64,000 nt of DNA from Delphinus delphis (taxonomy: Eukaryota; Chordata; Mammalia; Artiodactyla; Delphinidae). Positions 22,330-32,610 of this stretch are shown here, in pieces. Position 1 is the first letter of the stretch, and every line of letters starts with the position of its first letter. Below the pieces are notes generated by a model, which was given only the letters and a program-made list of their open reading frames with translations, had not been told where the DNA came from and searched no databases. The position numbers and the translations under genes were made by a program. The DNA is taken from positions 3,910,001-3,974,000 of the forward strand of contig NC_082689.1 of the NCBI RefSeq assembly GCF_949987515.2, written 5' to 3'.

Positions 22330-22480
22330 ACAGTCCTAGCGGTATAAGGAAGCTTGAGAACGTGGATTTAAGAATCAAAGGCTCTGGGTTCAAATTCACA
22401 CTTGTACGTTTGCTCAATATGTGACGTTGGGCAAGTTACGGGACCTTTCCGATTCTTGTTTCTTTATATTTGAAACAGAA
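22330..22480 (+). repeat. MIR SINE
   Basis: 'Ggctctgggttcaaattcacacttgtacgtttgctcaatatgtgacgttgggcaagttacgggacc' follows the MIR core (tgtgaccttgggcaagttac). It ends in the 'tctttatatttgaaac' remnant of 'catctgtaaaatgggg'. Confidence 0.7.
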
Positions 22481-22489
22481 ATTTCAGCT

Positions 22490-22960
22490 GTCATTCGTTC
22501 CATAAATATTTATTGAGCAGGGCACTAGATGCTGAGAATAAAACTGATTTTATAAATTAGAAGTTGCAGGAGACGGGGAGGCACAGATACTGATCTAATC
22601 ATTGCCCTGTGAAACCACAGGCACATTCAGTAGGATGAAGGAACAGAGCGTACATGCTGAGAGCCTGTAAGAGGGACCTTGAACTTGTTAGGCTTGTTAA
22701 AGAATGAGTTAACCAGCTGGGGACTGGAGGGAACAGCATTCTCAGCAGAGGGAAGAGAAAGCGCAAAGTCTTTGTACTGAGAGGAAGCATGGTGACCGGG
22801 AAGTACAGGGGTCGATGGGAGCGTGGTGGTAGAGGTGGCTGAAGGGTAGGAGCCTCGGCCTGTGTTAAGGATCCCCTCTAATGGCTTGAGGTGTCTCAGG
22901 AGGGTTCAGTAGGACAGGATATAATGAGTTATAGGCATTGAATGCCAACTTGGTACCAGG
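22490..22960 (-). repeat. L2 LINE remnant, antisense
   Basis: 'Cattcgttccataaatatttattgagcagggcactagatgctgagaataaaac' is the reversed L2 tail. 'Ggagggaacagcattctcagcagagggaagagaaagcgcaaagtcttt' fits the following L2 block. Confidence 0.65.
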
Positions 22961-25199
22961 GGAGCTGGAGTAGATGCAGAGAGACCAATGAGTCTCTCTG
23001 AAGATCTCTAGGAAAATCACCTGGTTTGCCCCTTGTTGGGGTCTGACAGCTGGCTCAGAGCTTGGAACAGAGTACGTGAATAAATAGTTATTTCAGTGAA
23101 TGAGTGATCCTTTGATAATTGTTGAGACAGGGGGACATTGGCAGATTTCAGGAATATTTAGGAGATAAGATGGGAGGCTATTGCTGCCTGTTTGGCAGGG
23201 GGAATCATCATCTAGGCAGCCCTGCTGACTGTGGCCGGGAACCCACATCTCGGTTCCAATGGCCACTGGCTGGCCCCCGGTGGCCTCAGCTGGGTGATTG
23301 GAGCCCATTGGCTCTGACCATAGTTTCTTACCCTATAGAAGCCTATCCCGGAGCCCATGCTTATATGACTGCAGAGGGACATGAGGGAGCCTGGTCACAC
23401 AAGCACACTTCAAGCCTCTGCTTGCATCACGTTTGCTCACACCCCCCTCACCCAAGCTGCCTCCAAGGTCAGACTGGGAGGTCACTATAAAGTCACACGT
23501 GGCTACGAGGGAGGGTGAAGAATGGGCGCCACCGTCGTGATCTATCAAAGCTCTGAGCTAACCGATCCCTTCCTCATTCTCATCTTCTCTTAAAGAAACA
23601 GGAGTTAAACAATTCCTTTTTCTCTCCTATTTTCCTGTGGCCGTTCATTTCTGGCCCTTCACCCCCACGGGTTTCCCCAGCTGTAACCTGGTCAACTGAG
23701 GATGAATACGTAGTCATGAAGAAAATTCCAGAAGTGGCATGTTGTTTGTAATCCAAATCCCACTCATGATATAGTTAACCTTGAATATTATGAGTTTATT
23801 CTCTCAGGCCATGAGCTGAATCTCTTTCGCAGTGTATAGTCATGTATTTTCTGTGGGCTGCAAAGCACACAGTGGGCGCTGAGCACGAGTATATTCTACC
23901 CTTGAAGTTTCATTCTTAGGCAATGTCTTTGCAACCACTATGTAAAGATTACCATTTTCCAAAGTATTCCATTTTAGCTCATTGATCAACCTCCAAAATA
24001 TTCTCCATCACTGACTAGGTCTTAGAAAACACATACACCCCACATAATAAGAATGAAAGTAGTAGTAATAACAACAATAATAATAACAACAGATGAAAAC
24101 TAACTAGTGCTTACCATATGTCAGCATTGTTCTAAGGGCTGATTCGTTACGAGAAATTGAGGCTTCTATACTGATCCCCCCAAGGTGAGTGTGATGGAAT
24201 ACGATGGAATCATCTCAAGAGGGTCTTGAAAAACACATCGACACCACAAATAAACTATATATACTTGGTAAAAAACTTTCAATAGAGAATGATCCTAAAT
24301 GCTATTTACTTAAACCTATGTTCAAACCCCTTCTGTTTGATTTGTAGCGTTGAAGGGTTCATTCTATAAATGGTACACTCCATAAAAAAATTACATTAAA
24401 GGGTTCCATTTTGTATTTCCAGGAGCATGAACTCAGGTGGAGATGCACAGGCGATGAACACAGCCTCTAGGGCTGTTGGGGACTTAGGAGGGGACAGTCC
24501 CATCTGACTGATGAAATGAAGGAGATGTGATGGGACCGAAGATTGTTAAGGATTTCACAGTGTTCCCACTCTTTACTTTTAACTGTGGTATAAAATTTCA
24601 TTTCCTGACTGGAACTTGGCTCCAAAGGATGAAGTTAGAAGGACTAAGGTCACACTGAGCCGTATTTCTCCCCAAGTGGAAAATAACATTCTATTTGATG
24701 TAGAGTGGGTCTTTAAACCAACAGAGAGAGAGAGTGAGAAGAAAGAAAACTCTTTTAAGCAAATGAAAGTAAGATCTGAGTTTTTATTTGGAATTCCTAG
24801 AGCACTCTTTTGTTGTTTAAAAATTGCCTGCCAAGATCTCACGGTTTATGTGCAGGTAATGGACATCTTCATTCTGGCTTTGACATTTAAGAGCGTCTAG
24901 TCCTGACAGGCAGAATCTTAATAGAACCACAGTACGGGAATATGGATTATTTTATAAAATATGGGGAATCCACTATTTTCTTACTTAAAGCAGTTATGAT
25001 ATCTGGCAATTTCCCATTAGTTCTGAATAAACTTCTTTCCTCCGCATCACACTCCATCCCCAAGGACCAAAGAGACGTTGAATTTAACTTCCTGCTCTCT
25101 ACTCCAATGGGTCATGGGTCAGGGTAGGCATTTGTTCACCTTGGTTCTGTGTTCATGGAATTGGTTCATTTTATATTACACCATACACTTACCCCTAGT
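22961..25199. other. Mostly unique stretch with minor repeats
   Basis: A probable L2/MIR tail lies at 23040-23108 ('gcttggaacagagtacgtgaataaatagttatttcagtgaatgagtg'). An (AAT/AAC)-rich microsatellite lies at about 24055-24095, followed by a possible MIR remnant to about 24180 ('gtgcttaccatatgtcagcattgttctaaggg'). No gene is recognised. Confidence 0.45.
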
Positions 25200-26310
25200 T
25201 TCTACAAGGTCTTTCAACAATTATGCTTCGTGACCATGTAATATTCCATTAGATTAAAGTACCAAAATTGATTTCCCTATTTGTCTGTTATTCAACCTTT
25301 AAGTTGTTCTTTTTTTCTAACAGACATTATGCCGATAATTACCTTTTAAAATTTAGCTTATATCTTCTATTTAATCATTTCCTTTAACATCTCTTCTAGA
25401 TAAATTTCTAGAAGTGGGAAAATTAGGTAAAAAATGTATTGGCCATACTATAGTCATCTATAAGAGGTTTGTATTAATTTACGAATGAATGCTATCAACT
25501 GTGCATTACGCACGCATATGTGCGTGTTAGTTTCATCCCAATTTCACCAGCAACAGATGTTACTTAAACTATTTTTTCTAATTTAAGTTTAAAGTTGTAC
25601 TTCACATTTGCTTTTATATTCATTTCTTTTTCAAATGTTGGTTTATTATTTTTACCTTCTTTTGTGTGCATATTTTGTATTTGGCCTTGATTCATTTCTT
25701 ATAAGGGTCTTTAAATCCTTCCAAGTATGTGTGAGTATTTTCAAAGGGCATTACTAATATTATTATATTTGTTGACATAATTCATGTAAACATTTTATCT
25801 TACATGTTTCCCTGTATATTTTAGTCCAGTCCTTTTATTTTATTTATTTATTTATTTATTTTTTTGCGGTACGCGGGCCTCTCACTGTTGTGGCCTCTCC
25901 CGTTGCGGAGCAACAGGCTCCGGACACGCAGGCTCAGCGGCCATGGCTCACGGGCCCAGCCGCTCCGCGGCATGTGGGATCTTCCCGGACCGGGGCACGA
26001 ACCCGCGTCCCCTGCATTGGCAGGCGGGCTCTCAACCACTGCGCCACCAGGGAAGCCCCAGTCCTTTTATTTTAATCAATATAGTAAAAAAAATTGTTTA
26101 ATTGAATTGCTCATCAGTTTGTTTCCTGCCTCCTTTACGTAAAAAAAATATTATTTATCATTTCTTCAAAGGCAGGATATTCACTGCTGATTTTTCTCTA
26201 TGAATATACTTGTAATGATCAAACGACCTTTTTATTCGTTTGATTATGGTGTAAAGTATGGATATAAATTAGTTTTTCTCCAAATTGCTACCAGATTATC
26301 CCAACGGTGT
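25200..26310 (-). mobile_element. Old L1 (L1M-like), antisense, split by a SINE
   Basis: Reversed ORF2 C-terminal wording is visible though decayed: 'ttcgtgaccatgtaatattccattagattaaagtacc', 'gttattcaacctttaagttgttc', and 'cttctagataaatttctagaagtgggaaaattaggt'. AT-rich sequence resumes after the SINE. Divergence is much higher than in the cetacean L1s, so it is an older copy. Boundaries are approximate. Confidence 0.6.
25843..26058 (-). mobile_element. CHR-type SINE, short form, antisense
   Basis: This is the reverse complement of a complete short CHR SINE. It begins with its TTTATTTA-rich reversed tail and 'gcggtacgcgggcctctcactgttg', and ends 'accactgcgccaccagggaagcc'. CAGTCCTTTTATTTTA flanks it at 25827-25842 and 26059-26074, a perfect 16-bp target duplication. 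It lies within the older L1M. Confidence 0.97.
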
Positions 26311-27049
26311 TTAGATTACAGTTCATCCTGACCCCTTTGTTTTCAGAAGATCGTGCAATCACATATTATACTGTGTCTATTCTGCTATGAGTATTCTACC
26401 CATTCATTTTTACCTCTATTTCTTAACAATTCCCCTCGGCTTTTATTATCGTTACAGGAATTAATACTCTGTTTCCTAAAAAAGCTCAGCTTCAATTCAT
26501 TTCCTCTATTTAATAAAGCCACACAGGGAAGACTCCAGGTTCTGTGGAACATGAAGTTTATACAATTTGGGGACCCTCTTAAGAAAAACAAGACAAAATT
26601 ATAAACACAAAATGTCGTAGCTCCTCCTGTGAAGGACCAGAGGAAATGAGGGGCCCTGAGCCTTCGGCTTCCTTTTCTTCGTGGGAAACACCCGTCCCCA
26701 CCTCTTTTATCGTGCTGAATGAATTTATCATCACTTGGCTGAGTTATAAAAACTGGACTCTATTTATATTTTAAATGGAATCACATTATATCTGTAAAAT
26801 AGAACATGATGTTTCTCCACTTTGTCTTCTTTTTTTAATCCCCTAATAAGGCCTTCTAATTATACTCATTCATCCAGTGGCAATTTATTGAGTACATCTT
26901 CAGTACTTTTGCAAGGTTTTTTATGATGGTACCACATGTACACAATTTGACTTCTTATTTCAAATCCTCGAGTCATCTGTGGATGGGATCTTGAATTTCA
27001 AAACAGTTTTATCTGCTTGTTTTCTAGGTTTTCCATGACTAATGACATT
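26311..27049. other. AT-rich non-coding stretch
   Basis: No gene or clear repeat is recognised. Wording near 26860-26990 may belong to a decayed L1 or L2, too diverged to assign. Confidence 0.35.
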
Positions 27050-27370
27050 GCTAGTTTTTTTTTCTGCTTTTAAACCATTTTATTGTGAAGTATAACACTC
27101 AGAAGGTACATAAAACATAAATATATAGTTTAGTGAACTGTAAAGTGATTAGCCAGGTAACCACCACCCAAGACAAGAACGTTGCCCGCATACCAGCATC
27201 CCCTGCTTGTCTCTTTCCCATCATAATCCCATCGCCTTCCCATTTGAGCAGTAACCACTAATTCTGGTAATGACTCACTTGCTTTACTTTATAGTCTCAC
27301 CACCCATGCGTGAATCCCACACAATATAGTTCAGGTTTGCCTACTTCTGAATATTTTACAAATATAATCA
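27050..27370 (-). mobile_element. Old L1 (L1M-like) 3'-UTR fragment
   Basis: 'Accattttattgtgaagtataacactcagaaggtacataaaac' followed by 'gtgaactgtaaagtgattagccaggtaaccaccacccaagacaag' is a typical reversed 3' end of an old placental L1. Confidence 0.65.
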
Positions 27371-27606
27371 ATCAATATATGACATTGCTACTTTTTTTTC
27401 TGGGTATTTCTCTTATAGCTGTTCCCTCACAGAGGTGTTTGTATTAACCTTTAGATTTTCAAGCAGTTTGTCTTTTAGACATTTTTAGGAATGGAGTCAG
27501 GTCTTCTTCAACTAATCGTATTTAAAGAATCTTAAGTGCAGCTCTTCCCTGCTCAGAACTCCCCGTGGTTCTCTATTATCTTTGAAGTTTAAAAAATATA
27601 TTTTTA

Positions 27607-27795
27607 GGGCTTCCCTGGTGGCGCAGTGGTTGAGAGTCCGCCTGCCGATGCAGGGAACCCGGGTTCGCGCCCTGGTCCGGGAGGATCCCACATGCCGCGG
27701 AGCGGCTGGGCCCGTGAGCCATGGCCGCTGAGCCTGCGCGTCCGGAGGCTGTGCTCCGCAGCGGGAGAGGCCACAACAGTGAGGCCCGCGCACCG

Positions 27796-27825
<30 letters not shown>
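27607..27825 (+). mobile_element. CHR-type SINE, short form, with long poly-A
   Basis: It starts GGGCTTCCCTGGTGGCGCAG and ends 'cagtgaggcccgcgcaccg', then 30 uninterrupted A (27796-27825). The target duplication is blurred because target and tail are both A/T-rich (about 27593-27606 versus 27826-27855). The long pure A tail suggests a young insertion. Confidence 0.95.
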
Positions 27826-27847
<22 letters not shown>

Positions 27848-27851
27848 TATT
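27826..27851. repeat. (AT)n microsatellite at SINE tail
   Basis: Thirteen TA/AT units directly follow the poly-A. They probably grew from the A/T-rich target-site duplication or tail. Confidence 0.95.
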
Positions 27852-27859
27852 TAATTGTA

Positions 27860-28270
27860 AAAAAAAAAGCATAGCATAAAATTTACCATCTCAGTCATTT
27901 TTACATGTACAGTTTGGTAGTGTTAAGTATATTCACATTGAGGTACAACAGATCTCCAGAATGTTTTCATATCAAAACTGAAACTCTATCCCCATTGGAC
28001 ACTAACTTCCCATCCCCCTCCCCCAGCCCCTGGAAACACCGTCTGCTTTCTGTCCCTATGAATCTGACTACCCTAGGGACGTCACAGAAGTGGAATCATG
28101 CAGTATGTGTCTTTTTGTGATTGGCTTGTTTCACTGAGCTATGTCCTCAAGGTTCACCCATGTTGCAGCCTGCGGCAGGATTTCCTTCCTTTTTAAGGCT
28201 GAATGTTATTCCCTTGGATGGATGGACCACATGTTTATCCATTCATCCGTTGATGGACTCCCATTGCCCT
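27860..28270 (-). mobile_element. Old L1 (L1M-like) fragment, antisense
   Basis: Conserved reversed 3'-UTR/ORF2 blocks are present: 'gtgttaagtatattcacattg', 'ctgaaactctatccccattggacactaacttcccatcc', 'cccctggaaacaccgtctgctttctgtccc', 'gtggaatcatgcagtatgtgtc', and 'aaggctgaatgttattcccttgg'. It may belong to the same insertion as 27050-27370. Confidence 0.75.
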
Positions 28271-28309
28271 TTGATGGGATCCCAACTCCCCTCTAAATCC
28301 TTGTGTGTC

Positions 28310-28790
28310 TGGTCTTATCTCCTCCAAGGTCTCATCCTGGTCTGACCCTCCCCTCCCCCGCTCCCATGCCAGAGGCTCCTTCTTCACTGCTTTCTTTCTG
28401 TCCCTCAGAAGCCAGATTTGTTCCTGCCTCAGGGCCTTTGCATGTGCTTTCCCCACTGTGCCTAATGATCTTCCCCAAATCTTCAAAAGGCTGGCTCTTC
28501 TCAGCATTCACATTTCATTTCAAATGTCACCTCTGCACAGAGGGCTGATTACTCATGTAAATAGATGCCCCATCCTTGTCACGTTTTTCCACTCTGCTGT
28601 TTCAGACTTTTGTCATTACATTTATTATGACCTGACGCTCACCTGTGTATTTATTCCCGTGCCCATTGTCTCTGTGCCCCACTAGAAGGTAAACTCCACG
28701 TGGGTTTGAAGGTTATCTAGCTGTCTCACACTGTGTCCTCTTCCCAGATAGCCCCTGACCGTCATTTACTAAATATCTCTCCTATGAATT
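28310..28790 (+). repeat. L2 LINE 3' end
   Basis: Clear L2 order: 'cctcagggcctttgcatgtgctttccccactgtgcc', 'cattcacatttcatttcaaatgtcacctctgcacagagggc', 'attacatttattatgacctg', 'ccccactagaaggtaaactccacgtggg', and 'actaaatatctctcc'. Confidence 0.8.
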
Positions 28791-29079
28791 TGCTCGTCAT
28801 TATTTATTTTCCCTGCGTTATTGCATTGTGGGGAACTTGAAAAATAGAAAACGAATGGAGATGGTGGTTTTCTCTGTGTCATTCTTGAACGTGAAGCCAT
28901 CTTTCAAAGGCTCCACTATTATGTAGAATGTGGCCTTTGAAATGTAGTCAAACATTTTAAGGGAAGGATACTTAAATTGGGTTTGTTAGGAATTTATGAT
29001 GAATTCTGTTAAATGTGCATCGGCATTTATTTGAAATATTGCTCTTTTTTCGTCTGCCCAAGTGCAGCACGAGCCAGCC

Positions 29080-29131
29080 CTCAACAGTGAGAGGCCCGCG
29101 TACCGCAAAGAAATAAATAAAATAAATAAAA
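29080..29131 (+). mobile_element. 3' fragment of a CHR SINE
   Basis: 'Caacagtgagaggcccgcgtaccgc' is the 3' end of the short CHR SINE, followed by an AAATAAATAAAAT tail. The tRNA head is missing, so this is a 5'-truncated copy. Confidence 0.85.
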
Positions 29132-29654
29132 GAGCTTAACTCCTTTGTGTAAAACCAGTCACCCATGTATTAAAATGACTCTCAAATTATTTTGATAGTG
29201 ATCAGGACAATTAAAACCAGAGATACCCCGAAAACGGGGGTACATAAAACGTAGGCTTTCTGGAAAAGCTGAATGGGTGGCATTTCCTGTGTCCAGCCTC
29301 TTTGTTTATAGCCCTGTGTTTGGAGTTGTTTTCCACTGACAGCAGAGTTAAATCATCCCCTACGTGGGCAGACACCCTGTGTGGTGGGAACCTACCTCTG
29401 TCCGAAGGGCTGGCGTGGGAAACCTCACCTGACGTGACAGGCACTGGGGTGTGCTCAGCGCCCTGGTAGTCTGGGCCTTGAGGAGTGTCCTTTCTGAAAT
29501 CTTTGGTGGCGGCGGCCCGCCCCTGTAGGAGTGCTGTCAGCCTCTGAAGCCAGTTCAGCCCAGAGCAGGTGTCCTGCCAGCTCTAGGGCTCTGGGCAGGT
29601 CATTTACTATCCCGCACCTCCGTCTTGCTTTATATGTCACGAGAGTACTCAGGT
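29132..29654. other. Unique non-coding stretch
   Basis: No gene is seen. A possible MIR core at 29555-29635 ('gggctctgggcaggtcatttactatcccgcacctcc') is too short to call firmly. Confidence 0.4.
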
Positions 29655-29860
29655 GTGGTTATCACAGAGGTAGAGGTTTAGCATGAGCCTGTCACATACA
29701 TGGTCTCATTTAATCCTCATCCTATCTTACAAAACCCACAACCCATATTTTACAGATCATGAAACAGAACCTCACAGACACTAAATAAATTAACCAAATC
29801 AAATGGTAAGTGATAGGACCTGAATCTGAATCCCAGCAGCGCCAAGCACAGGCCACACCC
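29655..29860 (-). repeat. MIR SINE, antisense
   Basis: 'Atggtctcatttaatcctcatcc' then 'cccatattttacagatcatgaaacagaacctcacagacactaaataaattaacc' and 'ggtaagtgataggacctgaatctgaatccc' is a reversed MIR through its tRNA-related part. Confidence 0.8.
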
Positions 29861-30154
29861 TACACACTCCCCAGCAGCTGCCACACTTGTGGGCTCTTCT
29901 GAGCAGCCAGGCGGAGATTCCCAGTTCACTTGGGAGGTCCATCCCGAGAACGGAGATGGATGAAGTGGACTTTCATAGCCTGATAACAGTATTTCCTAAG
30001 GTCACCCAGCCGGTCCTAAACCTCTGGTTCATACTCCCTAATGGGTCAATGGTAGAAATTTTATTTTCCAAATAGGTTTATCAGTTTCCACCGGAGAAGA
30101 GTCTGCTTTGCTGCCCCGCTGCCGTGAATGCACCATCCCTCCCAATGGTCAGGG

Positions 30155-30363
30155 CAGGGTTCACGAGAACATCACTACTGGGTCTGGGCTGAATGTTTTT
30201 TTTGCCGGGGGCCATCTGCACACTGTAGGATGTTCAGTAGCATCCCTGGCCTCCATCCCCTTGATGCCAACAGCATCCTGTCCCTCAGTTGTATCAACCA
30301 AAAATGTCTCCAGACACTGCCAGATGTCCCCCGGGGGCAGAGTGCCCCCATGGAGAACCACTG
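30155..30363 (-). mobile_element. MER20-like hAT DNA transposon
   Basis: Reversed MER20 is recognised from 'gtaggatgttcagtagcatccctggcctcca', 'caaccaaaaatgtctccagacactgccagatgtccccc', and the terminal 'gagaaccactg', with the other end near 'cagggttcacgagaac'. It is non-autonomous and carries no transposase. The 8-bp flanks I compared do not match, as is usual in old copies. Confidence 0.8.
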
Positions 30364-32545
30364 AGTTAGAGCACGCTGTTAATTCACAGGAGACAGTCAT
30401 TTGCGTGTCTGCTGAGCATGAACCGCAGCGTCAATCTCTCCAGTCCTGGATGAAGAGATAAAATTCAAATTCTGAAATTGCATGTGAGACTGAAGCTTAG
30501 TGGCTGCATCCCAGGGCACCAGGAGGAAACAGATGGCCCCTTAGATCTGGGTCACTGAGGGGAGCTTAATTAAGATGATCAGAGCAGCATCAGCAGGGCT
30601 GAGGGAAACCTGCGAGGGCCTGGCAGTGGCTGGAAGCTTCGATCATTCCTACCCTAAAGGGGTCAATGACTAAGCAGTTTCCTGAACCTGGAGAGTTGCC
30701 TGGAAAGGCTGCCTGGGCCAAGCAGCGGGCGCCAGGACAGGGAAGCTGCTTCCGGTCCAGCAGTCACCTGGCGTTGGAGACCGGGGAACACTCCCCTACA
30801 CGTACTGTCCTCTCTCCTGCCTATTACCTGCTGCCTCCCTCCACTGGCCAAGGCAGGAAGAAGACAAAAGGCAAGAGAGCTTGTAAATACAGTCCACATT
30901 GGGTTTTGTTCTAGATTCATTTTCTGCCAATTACATACGAGCCATCCCAACCTCATTTGTTACATAACCCTTCTTTCCCCTAAATGGAATGCTTATTTAT
31001 TATATTTTGAATTCTTCTATATAATAATCTTTCTTCTGTTTATTTTGTTGTGTAGTTCCATATGTCTTTTAAAAAATTAGTCCCTCATTCCTTCAGTTAT
31101 TTGTTTTACGTTGTGGTTTAATATCTAATGGAGTTAGCAGGACTAATTTTGCTGGTCAAACTATAATTTTCCCTAGATGTGTCTTAACTGACTAATGGCC
31201 AAAAACCTTCTGATTGCAATGAGCAGATTGCCTGGCCCTTACTAGAAATTTAGCACATTTTAACACTTGTCAAGCTTTGCTTTGCCTTGTTTTCCTTTTC
31301 ATTAAACACAAAACTTTTCTTTAGAATTGTCCCACTGCCTATTTGCTGGCATGATTTATTTCATCCTGGATGTATACATCATTAGTCTCTTTTCCAAATA
31401 GAACATTCTACAAAAATCAAAGTGCACACGCACACAATATGCCCTTTTGTTCCCAGGCAAGAATTTCCAACAGTAGCCAAAGCTTTGTTTTGGTCTTCAA
31501 GTACGTCATAAGTCTTAATTAAACAATGTTATTTCATTGAGAGCTGATGTTTCTCCCAGACATACAGCACTTATTCAGTGTAAATGTTTCATTTTTAATG
31601 AGAAAAATTTAGATTCAGTATCTGCAAGGAAAGGTAAGATTTTGGTATCTGACATTACTACTAACCCTTGCTTGAATAGTACAACATCTGGGTACAATAA
31701 ACAATAATAAAGTCTAATCATGTTTTCATTGCTCAGAATTCTCTTAATAACCTGTCTATAGATTTTTAAGTGCCCTACACAAATAACAATAAAGTTTCAA
31801 AACCACAAAGCATCACTAGCTTGTATATCCTGAGAATTATTCTGCTGAGTAAAATAGGGACGTGCACACATGATCTAAAATTCCTGGTGGGCAGAAACAT
31901 TTATCATAGCATGGGGGGAATGCTTAATGAGTTACAGGGAGACAAGACCTCCCGACTGGAAATGCTGATTTGTGCTGCCTCTTGGAGCAGGAACCGTGGA
32001 CTGAAAGGTCATGATGATATAAGCTTCAACTGGAGCCAGTGGAAGAAACGACGCAAAAATTCAGTGTTCAATTTGGCTAACTTTGTTTTGTTTTTTACAT
32101 TGTAGATGTGTTTGGGTTTTGCACAGCTTTAAAGTGTACTAACTAACACTCACAAGAATGGCACCCATGCAGCGGTAAGACAAGACCCTAATTTATTTGG
32201 GAAACTGACCAAAACAAAAATACATTTCTGGAAAAGGTGAAGAATGACTTTCCCTTTCTCTGTTTGCTGAGTGATTCTGTGTACTTCGCTCGGGCAGGGA
32301 AAACAAGCATTGATACATTAGCTGTTGCCAGCGCCCTCCTGCCACGTTAGGATGGAGGACCCGTGGCTTGCTTCCTCCTAATCACTTGTCACTTTATTTC
32401 TCTCCTTGGGAATGTCAGGAAGCTGTCCAGAAAAATAATTGGTAGGTGGGTCAAAACCTTTTCCCAGCTCTCTAGAAGAAAGAATAAAATATTACATTCA
32501 AATATCTGTCTTGCAAAGTCTCTTATATTTTACACTTTTTTTATA
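30364..32545. other. Unique non-coding stretch
   Basis: No gene or repeat can be supported. The part from 30950 to 32150 is AT-rich. Open frames (30663-30956 minus, 31770-32105 plus) have no domain. Confidence 0.45.
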
Positions 32546-32610
32546 ATTTAAAAAATTTATTTATTTATTGAAGTATAGTTGATTTACTATGCTGTGTCTA
32601 TATTTTGTAC
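32546..32610 (-). mobile_element. Very short L1 3'-UTR fragment, antisense
   Basis: 'Aatttatttatttattgaagtatagttgatttactatgctgtg' is the reversed end of an L1 3' UTR. Only about 60 bases remain. Confidence 0.7.

Noticed and set aside
25864..26142. Arg/Pro-rich open frames inside SINEs (also 12034-12345, 27512-27874)
   Set aside because: These are translations of the GC-rich CHR SINE body and recur in every copy.
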